A DNA stretch of 64,000 nucleotides from an uncultured Eubacteriales bacterium (GTDB lineage Bacteria > Bacillota > Clostridia > Christensenellales > Borkfalkiaceae): positions 1-64,000 of the forward strand of contig UQHL01000001.1 of assembly GCA_900540805.1 (NCBI GenBank). The letters are read 5' to 3'. The notes beneath the pieces are model-generated. The model was not told the DNA's origin and did no database searches. It saw only the letters and a program-made list of their open reading frames with translations. Shown here piece by piece: positions 14,959 to 23,720 of the stretch (position 1 is the stretch's first letter; each line of letters opens with the position of its first letter). Made by a program: the position numbers and the translations under genes.

Positions 14959-15001
14959 GTCTTACCTCGCTTTCCCGCAAAGGTATCCCGCCCCAGGAAA
15001 G

Positions 15002-15040
15002 AAAAAACGGTATCTTTCGCGCTCGGGGCGATTGATACCG
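15002..15040 (-). terminator. terminator hairpin in the leader of the adenine methyltransferase gene
   Basis: CGGTATC (15008-15014) pairs with GATACCG (15034-15040), with an inner TCGC/GCGA pair. On the minus strand it is followed by TTTTTTCTTT. It lies 10 nt after the stop of the small membrane protein and about 49 nt before the methyltransferase ATG. Confidence 0.7.
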
Positions 15041-15049
15041 GTTCGGGGA

Positions 15050-15196
15050 TTATTTTTTTGTATCTCGTTCTTCTCTTAGACGCCGAAGCTCCGCTTCGTA
15101 TCTGTTCACGCGATGGAGCTGGAAACAGCACATAATAATAGTTCCAAGCGTTCCGCCGATTATAAGTCCTATCACAAACCACAATGCTTTCATCAT
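15050..15196 (-). CDS. 48-aa membrane protein (DUF3789-like)
   Basis: A short frame starting ATGATGAAA, overlapping the previous stop as TAATG. The protein has one membrane helix (residues 4-25, LWFVIGLIIGGTLGTIIMCC) followed by a charged helix ending RLREERDTKK. This is the layout of the small DUF3789-type proteins common in Tn1549-like elements. A terminator follows 10 nt after the stop, supporting it as a true last gene of the segment. Function unknown. Confidence 0.65.
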   Translation of the reverse strand: MMKALWFVIGLIIGGTLGTIIMCCFQLHRVNRYEAELRRLREERDTKK

Positions 15197-15759
15197 TATC
15201 GCACCTGCTGACCGGGTTCTAAACCTTTTAATTGCGCCTTATAACGCTCACGGCATTCCTCGTCCGACCATTCATTCGTCATAAATTCCGAAAAACAGAC
15301 AGGCGCTTGTCCTTTTCGGTACGGCTCAAAAACAAATTCGGGGAGATAGATCTTATGATACACCCGTCGCGCTTCCCGTTCTTCCGCCTCGTCCCATTCT
15401 TCCGATTCTTCATACGCATAAGCTTCTTCCGGTTCATGAAGCGCGCCGTTTGCATACGCTTCTTCGCCGAGTTCTTCAAGCAGTGCGTTGAAGTCTGAAA
15501 CGCTCCGACAATCCCGGAGACCAAACTCTGCGCAACGGCTGCGGTAATAATTAAGTTCTGTTTCATCACGGTCCATTACGAGATCTTCATAGATCGCTAT
15601 CCAGGCTTTCCCCTGATCCCATAACACGCACAGTACGGTCGGAAAACCCTCCGTTTGGTTGCATAGAAAGTCGGGCGAAACATGGAGCTGCGCTATACTC
15701 ATACCGTCTAAAAGTTCGTCGAGCTGATTTTGATATTCTTGAACCGTCATCATCGTCAT
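15196..15759 (-). CDS. acidic ICE protein, unknown function
   Basis: A 187-residue protein. The ATG at 15759 has GGAGG nine bases upstream; an in-frame GTG at 15762 is an alternative. The centre is strongly acidic (EEAYAYEESEEWDEAEEREA near residues 112-131) and is followed by KIYLPEFVFEPYRKG. It is one of a chain of overlapping genes (15050-16831) and is probably co-translated. No family recognised. Confidence 0.6.
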   Translation of the reverse strand: MTMMTVQEYQNQLDELLDGMSIAQLHVSPDFLCNQTEGFPTVLCVLWDQGKAWIAIYEDLVMDRDETELNYYRSRCAEFGLRDCRSVSDFNALLEELGEEAYANGALHEPEEAYAYEESEEWDEAEEREARRVYHKIYLPEFVFEPYRKGQAPVCFSEFMTNEWSDEECRERYKAQLKGLEPGQQVR

Positions 15760-16247
15760 CACCTGATTCCTCCAAGTTCGTTAGCTGCGGTAGTCTGCTC
15801 CTGCGCTTCTTCCTCCGGGACGGTTTCCTCAGCTTCTTCGCTTTCGGGATTCCTCCGGGACATATAGCTATCGTATTCTTTGGCATATTTTCGATACGTT
15901 TCCTCATCCACTTCTTTTAGAAACTTCTCCGAAAAAATCCATAACGGATAGCGACAAAACCCGCTTGTTTTATATAGCCCCGTTGCTTGCGCAATTTCGG
16001 GTTTCAGTAACTGCTCGGCAAACCCGCAATTGTTTGTATCGATATAAGCGCTGTTCTTGATGCCGAGGAATTCCCCGAACGAAACCGTCAACGCGCAGTA
16101 CGGCTCCCGTCCCGCCGAGGTGAGCTCGTCGAGAAAAACCGCAAGACCGGGTAACCTCGTACCCGTTAAATCCGATACCATATACAGTCCCAATCTCGGT
16201 TCTAATTGGATTTTCTCGCCTGAAAAGTTCCTGATTTCAAGTTTCAT
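15759..16247 (-). CDS. DUF4313-like ICE protein
   Basis: A 162-residue protein with ALTVSFGEFLGIKNSAYIDT (residues 52-71), NNCGFAEQLL and TGLYKTSGFCRYPLWIF, the conserved layout of DUF4313, a small family of clostridial mobile elements. The last 35 residues are an acidic, low-complexity tail. It overlaps the next gene in TGATG fashion. Function unknown. Confidence 0.65.
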   Translation of the reverse strand: MKLEIRNFSGEKIQLEPRLGLYMVSDLTGTRLPGLAVFLDELTSAGREPYCALTVSFGEFLGIKNSAYIDTNNCGFAEQLLKPEIAQATGLYKTSGFCRYPLWIFSEKFLKEVDEETYRKYAKEYDSYMSRRNPESEEAEETVPEEEAQEQTTAANELGGIR

Positions 16248-16831
16248 CGTATCTCCGGCCCTTCGCTCGCTTCGTCAAGCGCTTCGTCCTCGGCGGCTAC
16301 GGACGTGATATTCACATACTCGCCGAGAATGTTCAAAGCCTCGTAATAGTTCTTGGAAAAAGTAATCCGTTCGCACATTTCTTTGGCTTGTTCTCTCATA
16401 CCGTTTTGTTTCAAAGTCCGAGACGCTATACCCATAAGGTTATAGATATTCCCGTCCCGGCCGATCAACGGACAATCCGGCTTTTGCCGTGACTGAGTTT
16501 CTTTCGATATAAATCCGCCGAGGCTGTTCTCCACATAATCCGACAGCCAGACACCAAAAAACTCATCGTACGTTTGAAGCCGCCACATTGCGAGTTTGCC
16601 CAGCTCCAGCTCCACGCCTTCAAACGGGTACAGGATACACGTCACGCCGGCATTGTCAAAGACCGCGCAGTCCGTAAACTTCGAGCCGTCTTTCAACAAT
16701 CCCTCTTTCGTGAATAAATCGTTGATCCCGTCCAGCCATTCCTGCGCGGGGCCGCCGCAGCCTTGTAGGATTATGCCTTCTTTTCCCTCCATCCTACGCA
16801 GTTCCTCTATCGTAATCGTCTGAATACTCAT
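16244..16831 (-). CDS. conserved ICE accessory protein
   Basis: A 195-residue protein with GIILQGCGGPAQEWLDGIND (residues 19-38), PLIGRDGNIYNLMGIASRTL near 125-144 and YYEALNILGEYVNITSV near 162-178. I recall this architecture from many clostridial conjugative elements but know no function. It overlaps the large ArdA-like gene by 4 bp (ATGA), with an AGGAGG site. Probably part of the same translational unit as its neighbours. Confidence 0.65.
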   Translation of the reverse strand: MSIQTITIEELRRMEGKEGIILQGCGGPAQEWLDGINDLFTKEGLLKDGSKFTDCAVFDNAGVTCILYPFEGVELELGKLAMWRLQTYDEFFGVWLSDYVENSLGGFISKETQSRQKPDCPLIGRDGNIYNLMGIASRTLKQNGMREQAKEMCERITFSKNYYEALNILGEYVNITSVAAEDEALDEASEGPEIR

Positions 16832-18369
16832 CGTTCGAGTCCTCCTATTCCATGCTGTTCTTCCTGCTGTTCAAAATCCTTGTCCAGGAATTCCCGGATC
16901 GTCATCCTCTCGCCTAAAAAGTTCGGGGACGAGTCGTCGTCAAAGCCTTGGTACCCGTTTTCGCCCAGCTCCAACGGCGTTTTCGTCAGCACCGTGCCGC
17001 CGTGATTGACCGGGACATGCGCTTCCACACCCGCAATGATGCCGTCGTCATCCTCTCGAAGCTCGTATTTATATACGCCTTCGGGAAGTTCCTTAGGCGA
17101 GAGCCGGTCATTGGTAAATAACGCCGGTTGACCCAATACTTCGATGAGTTCGAATTTTTCAGCCATCAGGGTGTACGGTTCCCGAAGCGAAACCGGTTCG
17201 TACAGCGACCGGCCTCGCGCCGAGATGATCCCGTAATCCGTTAACGTCGCGCCCAGACGCGCTAAAAGCTCTCGGCCTTTGTTGCCACTATCTAAACTTT
17301 TGAGCCACGACGGATCCAGGCGCATATCGAGATGCCTGATTAAATAATCTTTAAAGAAAGCCTCCTGGGAGGCCACACTTGCGTTCAGCTCATAGTCCTG
17401 CAAATTTTCCGCAATGTCCAAAACGTCGCCGATTTTATAGGGCTGTTCCGCTTCCAATATTGCTTTGAACTTGATTTGGTCCGCAAAAGATAGTTCTTTT
17501 AGCCGTGCCGCCAAAGCGTTTAAGGTATCGAAATTCGCCATATCCTGAAAATGCTGCGCGTCTATCTGCTCTATGCTCGATTCAAAGTACAGATATACGC
17601 AGTCCTCGATCCTTTCTTCTCCGTACGCTTTTGCCACAGCGGTCGCGTTCGATTTATCCATCGGCAGCTCGATCCATTTCCCGGTTTCTTCTACCTCCGC
17701 TATGTCCTCTTCCGGCGCTTTTGCGATCTCTAACCGAAACACGTAATCGTCCGCCGCGGGCGCTTCCGGCAAGTGTTCTCCGTCATAGATATTCGGCAGT
17801 GCGTATTCCCCCGCTATGATATACCGACTTCCTACAAATACCCCGCCTTCGTTTTTACGCTGTAATTCGCCTATCCGTCTTTCGTCCAATAAATACCGCG
17901 ATTCATCCGGGATCGCCGCGATATCCCGGTGTAACCCGTGTTCGATTACATATCTGCCGAACTGTTTGTCATTGCCCACGTTCGAGACTATCGATACTTT
18001 GTCTAAACCGTAAGTCAAATTAATGAGGTCTTTCATGCCCAGCGGTTCTTCTTCCTCGTTGATAAACCTCGGCGCCACAGCTTTCAGCACCGCTTGTTCC
18101 TCCCCATTTAACTCGACAAGCCTTTGGGCAAAAAAGTTCAGTTCCGAAAGTCTCGGCGAGTCCAGACGCCTATCTTCCAAACTCGGCAGCAACGGACATC
18201 TCCCTACGCTGACCTCAAAAAAGTCTTCCCCCTCCGCTCTCAACCGCAATCGCTGCAATGCGTCCTGGAGCTCGTAAGTTTTAGCCGGCAGTTCCAACGA
18301 CGCGTAAAAGTACCCGCTTCCTTGTAAGTTGTTTCGGGATAATTCTAATATGAGTGTTTTTTCCTGCAT
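16828..18369 (-). CDS. large ArdA-like protein with two modules
   Basis: A 513-residue acidic protein. Residues about 75-175 (LSELNFFAQRLVELNGEEQA, DLINLTYGLDKVSIV, QFGRYVIEHG) and about 275-385 (LNALAARLKELSFADQIKF, VLDIAENLQDYEL, LLARLGATLTDYGI) are two copies of the layout seen in ArdA-type anti-restriction proteins. The last 110 residues carry an LPD28/ArdA-like end (AEKFELIEVLGQPALFTNDR). ArdA mimics DNA and blocks type I restriction; this protein probably protects the element after transfer. It is a relative of the three proteins at 24863-28292. Confidence 0.7.
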   Translation of the reverse strand: MQEKTLILELSRNNLQGSGYFYASLELPAKTYELQDALQRLRLRAEGEDFFEVSVGRCPLLPSLEDRRLDSPRLSELNFFAQRLVELNGEEQAVLKAVAPRFINEEEEPLGMKDLINLTYGLDKVSIVSNVGNDKQFGRYVIEHGLHRDIAAIPDESRYLLDERRIGELQRKNEGGVFVGSRYIIAGEYALPNIYDGEHLPEAPAADDYVFRLEIAKAPEEDIAEVEETGKWIELPMDKSNATAVAKAYGEERIEDCVYLYFESSIEQIDAQHFQDMANFDTLNALAARLKELSFADQIKFKAILEAEQPYKIGDVLDIAENLQDYELNASVASQEAFFKDYLIRHLDMRLDPSWLKSLDSGNKGRELLARLGATLTDYGIISARGRSLYEPVSLREPYTLMAEKFELIEVLGQPALFTNDRLSPKELPEGVYKYELREDDDGIIAGVEAHVPVNHGGTVLTKTPLELGENGYQGFDDDSSPNFLGERMTIREFLDKDFEQQEEQHGIGGLER

Positions 18370-18388
18370 TTCTTTCCTCCGTATTTTG

Positions 18389-19378
18389 TTACAGCGTCAA
18401 TGTCGGGCTTTCCGATTCCTGTTCTTCCGGTTCCTGCGGTTCATAGGCTTCCGCACTATAAAGCGATTTACCGCGATAGGCAATCTCTACGATGTCTTCC
18501 GGGCCATATGACGCATGCCGGCCAAACAACGCTGCAAATTGTTCTCTGTCCTTTGCCGGCATGGGATACGTAGAATAGGAAGCAACAGTTTCCCGACACA
18601 ATTCCGCGGCTGTTGTTTTAAAGGTATATTCCACGCCGTTTTTATGGATCGTAACGCTCACCGTTTTCGCCGGGCTGTTACGCATTGACAAGAGTATCTT
18701 CCTCTGACGGTGCAACGGGCTGTCCGACTCTTTTTCCAGCTCTTCCACGCCTGTTTTTATCAATGCTCTTCTTTGCCGTTGCAATAAAATCGCTTCTCTT
18801 CGCTTCGACCATATCTTCTCTGCGGTCCTCTCGATATACCCGTCTGCGTCTTCCAGATAGTCTAACAGATCCTCCTCCGTCCACTCGTGATCATAATAGC
18901 GTTGATTTTCATCTTCCGAATTTCCCAGGCCTTTCAGAAAATAACGCTGTATATCTTTTTCTAATTGATATTTTTTATAGTCTTCCAATTCAGCCAAACC
19001 TTTTTCGGATACTTTCCGCATCGAAAGATCGGGTTGGTTCTGGGCAACAAAGTCTTCCAGCCGCGTGCGGATAGACTCGTTGACCGTCTTTGAGAGCCGT
19101 GAAATTTTAGGACCCGTTGCGGCTTCCGGGAATGTTTCCTGAAAGTCTAATCCCGCGTTATATACCAAACCGTCCTGTTTGTTATACAGCGCCGCGTATT
19201 CGAAATCGTGCCCGCTTTCTGCTTCCGGGCTCTTATTGTGCCACTGACAAAACAAGTAAAAAAAATTCTCTCGTTTTGGAATTTTGATATACACCTTATT
19301 CATCCTATCGACTGTTCTCGTCAACGGCTTTATCGTTTCGTCTTTCAGCCAATTCTTGAATTCGTCTTTCGGTTCCAT
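18389..19378 (-). CDS. ICE protein with PTLTL tail
   Basis: A 329-residue protein of no recognised family. Features are FFYLFCQWHN near residue 40, a helical and charged centre (residues 130-235, KRREAILLQRQRRALI), and a C-terminal beta-rich part (VSVTIHKNGVEYTFKTTAAE). It closes with an acidic linker and SESPTLTL, one of the shared tails. The start at 19378 has GGGAG and lies inside the end of the cytosine methyltransferase gene (74-bp overlap), so the two are probably translated together. Confidence 0.6.
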   Translation of the reverse strand: MEPKDEFKNWLKDETIKPLTRTVDRMNKVYIKIPKRENFFYLFCQWHNKSPEAESGHDFEYAALYNKQDGLVYNAGLDFQETFPEAATGPKISRLSKTVNESIRTRLEDFVAQNQPDLSMRKVSEKGLAELEDYKKYQLEKDIQRYFLKGLGNSEDENQRYYDHEWTEEDLLDYLEDADGYIERTAEKIWSKRREAILLQRQRRALIKTGVEELEKESDSPLHRQRKILLSMRNSPAKTVSVTIHKNGVEYTFKTTAAELCRETVASYSTYPMPAKDREQFAALFGRHASYGPEDIVEIAYRGKSLYSAEAYEPQEPEEQESESPTLTL

Positions 19379-20492
19379 GGTTTTCTCCCGTAATGTTGTA
19401 TTTTTCGTCCACTTCTTTGATCTTTCTCCCGATCGCAGAAATGACGGGTACGCTCACCGCGTTCCCCGCCATTTTATACAGCGACCCGTCTTTCAGACCC
19501 GTCGCTTCCGCTTTATAAAATTGTTCGTCCGTAAAGCCCTGGAGCCGCCAGCACTCAATCGGCATCAGGCGCCGGATTCTGCCTTGATGCCAGACCCCGT
19601 GCCGATCCTGCGCCGTAATCGTGAACATCGCCTCGTTCGGTTCTTTTACCCGCCGGCCTTGCTGACGTACTTTCTCGCGCTCCGGCGTGAGAATCGCCCG
19701 CGGCAAGTCTTCCATCAATACCCCCGAATGCTCGCCACGGCGATTGCTCACACCCGCGTTCTGCCGGGCTGTAATACACCGCGCTTCCTCTGTGATTTTG
19801 GGTTTGACGTTCATGTCTATGAAATATAATCCGGTCTTTCCGCCAAAGCCACCGGCGCCCGCGCACTGCGTACACGCTATTCCGTCCGTTTCGTATACGC
19901 GTTGGCCTTGCGGTCCCCCGATAAGTTGTTTAAGAGCTTGCGCAGCGCCGTGTCCGAGAGGAAATATTTCTCCGGCACCTCTTCCGTCAAGATGTCCGAC
20001 AATATACAGCCGTCTGCGCTGCTGCGGGACTCCGAAATATTTGCTGTTATGCACACACCATTCCAGATGATACCCCATTTCAACAAACACGGAGAAGATG
20101 GTATTAAGCGTCCGGCCTTGGTCATGCGATAACAGCCCCGGTACGTTTTCCAATAATAAAAATGCAGGTCGTCTTTCTGCAACGAGTCGGGCAACTTCAA
20201 ACACGAGAGTTCCGCGCATATCGTTGAAGCCGAGACGTTGCCCGGCCACAGAGAAAGCTTGGCAAGGAAATCCCGCACAGATAAGGTCGAAGTCGGGCAG
20301 GTCTTTGGGTTGGATGGTTCTGGCGTCTTCAAAATATTTCTCTCCTTTTTTGGGTTCGTATATGGCGTTATACGCTTGATTGGCATACTTATCTATCTCA
20401 CAGTGACCGACGCATTCAAACCCGCCTACGCTCTCTAATCCGCTCCTGAATCCGCCGATGCCTGCGAACATATCGAAAAATCGGATACTCAT
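19305..20492 (-). CDS. C5-cytosine DNA methyltransferase
   Basis: A 395-residue Dcm-type enzyme. Motif I FDMFAGIGGFRSGL is at residues 6-19, the catalytic Cys77 in GFPCQAFS, motif VI LLENVPGLL (112-120), QQRRRLYIVG as motif VIII, and the C-terminal RLMPIECWRLQGF and MAGNAVSVPV as motifs IX and X. It is an orphan without a nuclease partner. Together with the adenine methyltransferase at 13981-14958 it gives the element two modification activities beside its ArdA-like proteins. The Shine-Dalgarno is weak, but two tiny frames sit just upstream. Confidence 0.93.
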   Translation of the reverse strand: MSIRFFDMFAGIGGFRSGLESVGGFECVGHCEIDKYANQAYNAIYEPKKGEKYFEDARTIQPKDLPDFDLICAGFPCQAFSVAGQRLGFNDMRGTLVFEVARLVAERRPAFLLLENVPGLLSHDQGRTLNTIFSVFVEMGYHLEWCVHNSKYFGVPQQRRRLYIVGHLDGRGAGEIFPLGHGAAQALKQLIGGPQGQRVYETDGIACTQCAGAGGFGGKTGLYFIDMNVKPKITEEARCITARQNAGVSNRRGEHSGVLMEDLPRAILTPEREKVRQQGRRVKEPNEAMFTITAQDRHGVWHQGRIRRLMPIECWRLQGFTDEQFYKAEATGLKDGSLYKMAGNAVSVPVISAIGRKIKEVDEKYNITGENHGTERRIQELAERRNDKAVDENSR

Positions 20493-20519
20493 ACCCGATC
20501 AAAGTCCTTTAGAGATTCT

Positions 20520-20543
20520 TTAGTCGCTTGGGTTTACCCTCAT
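20520..20543 (-). CDS. possible 7-codon leader peptide before the cytosine methyltransferase
   Basis: ATG AGG GTA AAC CCA AGC GAC TAA directly follows AAGAGGAGGTG, the best ribosome binding site of the area, and overlaps the upstream 26-codon frame as TGATGA. Coupled re-initiation toward the methyltransferase 28 nt downstream is possible. It may be only a by-product of the overlapping stop codons. Confidence 0.3.
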   Translation of the reverse strand: MRVNPSD

Positions 20544-20623
20544 CACCTCCTCTTCCTTGTTGTCTTAAATTCCTTTGCGGAACAGACAACGGTTGGTTTT
20601 GCCCCTTGGTTATTCGTATTCAT
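20543..20623 (-). CDS. 26-aa small basic protein before the cytosine methyltransferase
   Basis: The frame MNTNNQGAKPTVVCSAKEFK continues with TTRKRR and stop. It has a good GAAGGAG site eight bases upstream and a coding-like composition with a basic end. It stands alone between the surface-protein genes and the methyltransferase. No family known to me; it could be a small regulator or a leader peptide that couples translation to the methyltransferase. Confidence 0.45.
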   Translation of the reverse strand: MNTNNQGAKPTVVCSAKEFKTTRKRR

Positions 20624-20747
20624 TTATTTTTACTCCTTCGTCTTTTATTTCCTGTTTTGTGCCAAATACTTTTCCGGTTCTTCGCGCTTAAAGATATTCT
20701 ACACTTTATTTTCAGGCTTCGTTCAGGTCCTGCCTGTCCTTTTTTAA

Positions 20748-21872
20748 TTAAAACCACATCGACGGTTTATTCACGTCCAGCGCAACGCCTTGCAGCGAAA
20801 GATCGTTTTGCCAAAAATACACGTAGGTTTTTGCCGTGCCCGATGATACGTTTTCATAATGATACGTGTACGTATACGGCAGCGCCGCGTTCGCGTGCGG
20901 ATCTTCACCACAGGCAGCCGGCGCGGTTACGAACGCGTTATTGTAGCGTATTCTTTGCTCTTGCGTAAAGGACGTCGCGGCTTCCATTGTCAAAAACGAT
21001 AATACCTGTGTCGAGCTGACGGTTACCTTCATTGCCGGATTTCCGTTTGCATCATCCATCGTCGTTTGAGCGCCCGTAATCGTAACTTTGGCGGGATTTG
21101 AGAAAGCGTTGCTTTCCACGAAACTTGCCTGACGCCGGATGGCAGACGAAAATGTATTCGCAAGCGTTACCTCTAAACTACCTTGAATCCCGGGAATACC
21201 TTTTACCGTACCTTCGCCCAATTCAAACGTTACCGTCAGATGTGTGCTTGTTCCGATCCGCAGCGAATGCCCACGGTGCTCCGTATCCGGCGAATCTTCG
21301 CCTAAGCCCAATGTCACCTTGTTCACCTTTTTCACATAATCGACAAGACAATTGGCGGTTGCCGCTACGTTGCTGCGAAGCGTGACTCGGATCTCTATCT
21401 GCGCCGCGAACGCGCCCGTACACGACGCCGTCGCAGTCAATCCGCCGTCTGTTTCCGGAGTGATCGTCACGTAGTCCGTTGCCCTTTTCCCTACCGCCCA
21501 GGTTGACGTAGGGTCCACAAATCCCACGCTCCAATCCACAACTTTATCCGCGGTATCTTCCGGCGTAACCGTCGCGGTGAGCGTGTAGGCGGTTTCTGCG
21601 GACGACGAAACGCCGTAAGATTCGTATTCGCTCGACGTAAGCTTGGTTTTTATAATTTTTATGCCGTTTTCCGTGCCCGTTTCGAGGATTGCCCCGCCCG
21701 TGGTATTCTTAAAATCGGCTTTCTTTTCGTCCGTTGTTACCGTAAGGTTCATGGACTTTTTGTCCCGGCCGTATTGCAATACACCGCCGAATATCATCCC
21801 TAAAAGGAGCAGCGCCAAGCCTATCGCTAACGTATTTAATATCTTTCTCCACTGTAACGTTCTTTTCATCAT
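20748..21872 (-). CDS. signal-anchored surface protein with Ig-like domain (copy 3)
   Basis: A 374-residue protein. Residues 12-34 form a membrane anchor (LNTLAIGLALLLLGMIFGGV). Residues about 65-190 are a bacterial Ig-like repeat with LTATVTPEDTADKVVDWSVG, FVDPTSTWAVG and DYVTITP, shared with the paralogues at 22598 and 23721. The remainder is beta-rich and unique. The protein ends KPSMWF; all four proteins of this group end in a hydrophobic residue plus Phe. No LPXTG sorting signal is present. A hairpin terminator lies 35 nt upstream of the start. An adhesin or mating-contact protein is a reasonable inference. Confidence 0.7.
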   Translation of the reverse strand: MMKRTLQWRKILNTLAIGLALLLLGMIFGGVLQYGRDKKSMNLTVTTDEKKADFKNTTGGAILETGTENGIKIIKTKLTSSEYESYGVSSSAETAYTLTATVTPEDTADKVVDWSVGFVDPTSTWAVGKRATDYVTITPETDGGLTATASCTGAFAAQIEIRVTLRSNVAATANCLVDYVKKVNKVTLGLGEDSPDTEHRGHSLRIGTSTHLTVTFELGEGTVKGIPGIQGSLEVTLANTFSSAIRRQASFVESNAFSNPAKVTITGAQTTMDDANGNPAMKVTVSSTQVLSFLTMEAATSFTQEQRIRYNNAFVTAPAACGEDPHANAALPYTYTYHYENVSSGTAKTYVYFWQNDLSLQGVALDVNKPSMWF

Positions 21873-21902
21873 ACTTTTCTCCGTTTTTTTATTGTGTTAT
21901 CG

Positions 21903-21928
21903 AAAAACGGGCAGTTTATTCTGCCCGT
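21903..21928 (-). terminator. terminator hairpin in the leader of the gene at 20748-21872
   Basis: ACGGGCAG (21907-21914) pairs with CTGCCCGT (21921-21928) across a 6-nt loop, followed on the minus strand by TTTTCG. It lies between the stop at 21957 and the ATG at 21872. Confidence 0.65.
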
Positions 21929-21956
21929 CCGATATGGTTTTTTCTTTGACCGTTTA

Positions 21957-22562
21957 TTAAAACAGGATCCAGGGCGGATCGATTTCGATCCCCGTCACGG
22001 GAAGAGCGACGGAAAGATCCATACTAAACGTCGTTTCTTCCACAGAAATGACAAGCCGGAAATAACACCCGGCTTCGAGCTTGGTCCCTTCATTTAAGGT
22101 CACTTTGCCGCCGTGACGCTCTTCTATCGCGCTACAAAGCGAAAATCCCTCCGGCACCGTCAAGATGATTTTCTCTTCCGCCTGCGTCAGCCCGAAAATT
22201 TGAGAATAATCGTTCTGGGTTTCGTTTTCGTCATAAAACCAGCGTAGTTCATTCCCTACTTGGAAGGAAAAATTCTTCTCGGGGTTCGACGTTATTTTCG
22301 CCGAATATTCCATTTTCGCGCCCGTATCCGATTTGACGCAAAACTCATACGTTTCTCCGCTCGTCAAAGACATGGATGCCCCTGTTTCGCCCGATGTATA
22401 GCGTGTTCCGTTATATTCCACGTAGTATCCGTCTTGTTTTTCTTCGCCTGTCAGACAGAATATTCCTATCACCGTTAAAAGAATCACCAACACCGCGCCC
22501 ACAACGGCAGAGCACAACACTATCTTTTTTCTTTTGGCGGGATTCCCGCCTGAATAATTCAT
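21957..22562 (-). CDS. signal-anchored surface protein, smaller member of the group
   Basis: A 201-residue protein with a basic start, a membrane helix at residues 14-36 (IVLCSAVVGAVLVILLTVIG), and a beta-rich exterior domain (YVEYNGTRYTSGETGASMSL, YFRLVISVEETTFSMDLSVA). It lacks the Ig-like repeat of its three neighbours but sits among them and ends in the same way (DPPWILF). The leader holds a small ACGCTC/GAGCGT hairpin directly before the AAAGGAGG site. Function unknown; probably exposed outside the cell. Confidence 0.65.
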   Translation of the reverse strand: MNYSGGNPAKRKKIVLCSAVVGAVLVILLTVIGIFCLTGEEKQDGYYVEYNGTRYTSGETGASMSLTSGETYEFCVKSDTGAKMEYSAKITSNPEKNFSFQVGNELRWFYDENETQNDYSQIFGLTQAEEKIILTVPEGFSLCSAIEERHGGKVTLNEGTKLEAGCYFRLVISVEETTFSMDLSVALPVTGIEIDPPWILF

Positions 22563-22597
22563 ACAATCCTCCTTTACACGCTCTTTGGTTTTGAGCG

Positions 22598-23635
22598 TTA
22601 AAACACAAGTTCCGTTTCGCCTATTCCTATACTTTCTATAAATTTATTTCCAACCAGTACCGACGCATCAAACGTAACCGCGAAATTTTGAATGAGCGTA
22701 CCGCCTTTTTCCGTATACAACGAAAGACGGTAGGCAGGGTTTTGACTTCCATAGCCGTCTATCGCATCGATCAGTTTGTTTTTCTTTGCGTTTTCGCTGC
22801 CCGAAATCGCGTTTAGGTAGGATTTATCAAAAAAATTCGTAATTGTCAGCGCCGTGCCCGTGCCTTCATAGCTTTTTATTTCCGACGTATTCAATCCCGC
22901 CTTACTCACTGCGTCGACAAAACTCGTTTCGGGCTGGAATGTAAAATAGGTTGCCTGATCCGTATTTTCGCGCGTATATACCGCCGATTTTTTAGTCGTA
23001 ACTGTGAGCGTCGTTTTCCGCGTAGTCATAAATACCGGTCTTATACTTGCCTTTTTTGTACCCGACGTATCAAAATTAACGTCCACATCCGGTCCGCTTA
23101 ACGCTATGCTATAGGATTCCGTCCGCTGTAAATATTCCACATGGCACGTCGCATATACGTCCGGGTTTTCCCGGCTCGCTACTGTTACTTGGATCTGTTC
23201 CCCGAACGCCGCTTTGTTTTCCACCACCGCCGTCAACGCCCCGTCCGTCGCTGTACGCACCGTGACATAATCCGTGACAGTTTTCCCGCTCGCCCACTCG
23301 GAGGCTGCGTTCGTGAACGATACCGCCCAATCCACTTTATTTGCCGCGTCTTCCGGATACACGCTCGCCGTCAGCGTATACGCGCTCTCGGTCTGCGCAC
23401 TCACTCCGTTCGCAGCGTAGTCCTTGGCGGTAAGTTTCGTGCTCGTCAGCTTTACCCCGTTCGACTTGCCTTCGTCTATCAACGCGCCGCCTTGGACTTC
23501 TGTTGACTTAGTCGAAAGGTCTATTCCTTTATCCGTGCGGGATTGCAGCAATCCGCCGCATACCACGCCCAACAGCATCGCGGCTACATTCATGGCAAGG
23601 ATACCTATTATTTTTTTTATTTTTGTCGTCATCAT
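22598..23635 (-). CDS. signal-anchored surface protein with Ig-like domain (copy 2)
   Basis: A 345-residue protein. The anchor is at residues 8-30 (IGILAMNVAAMLLGVVCGGL). The Ig-like unit spans about 55-175 with LTASVYPEDAANKVDWAVSF, AASEWASGKTVTDYVTV and ATCHVEYLQR, matching the paralogues at 20748 and 23721. The C-terminal 170 residues diverge and end GIGETELVF. ATG ATG is the start, with a CGGAG site. Arrangement as tandem copies suggests duplication followed by divergence of the exposed part. Confidence 0.7.
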   Translation of the reverse strand: MMTTKIKKIIGILAMNVAAMLLGVVCGGLLQSRTDKGIDLSTKSTEVQGGALIDEGKSNGVKLTSTKLTAKDYAANGVSAQTESAYTLTASVYPEDAANKVDWAVSFTNAASEWASGKTVTDYVTVRTATDGALTAVVENKAAFGEQIQVTVASRENPDVYATCHVEYLQRTESYSIALSGPDVDVNFDTSGTKKASIRPVFMTTRKTTLTVTTKKSAVYTRENTDQATYFTFQPETSFVDAVSKAGLNTSEIKSYEGTGTALTITNFFDKSYLNAISGSENAKKNKLIDAIDGYGSQNPAYRLSLYTEKGGTLIQNFAVTFDASVLVGNKFIESIGIGETELVF

Positions 23636-23674
23636 TGTATTTTTCTCCGGTTGATTCCTTTGGTCTTTTATAAA

Positions 23675-23704
23675 TTCAGCGGGCAGGATTCCCTGCCCGC
23701 TGAA
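23675..23704 (-). repeat. 13-bp perfect hairpin in the leader of the gene at 22598-23635
   Basis: TTCAGCGGGCAGG (23675-23687) and its exact complement (23692-23704) form a 13-bp stem with a 4-nt loop, followed by TTTATAAAAG. The missing U-run makes termination less certain, but its place, 40 nt before a start codon, is the same as that of the other leader hairpins. Confidence 0.7.
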
Positions 23705-23720
23705 GTCTGTTCACCGTCAA

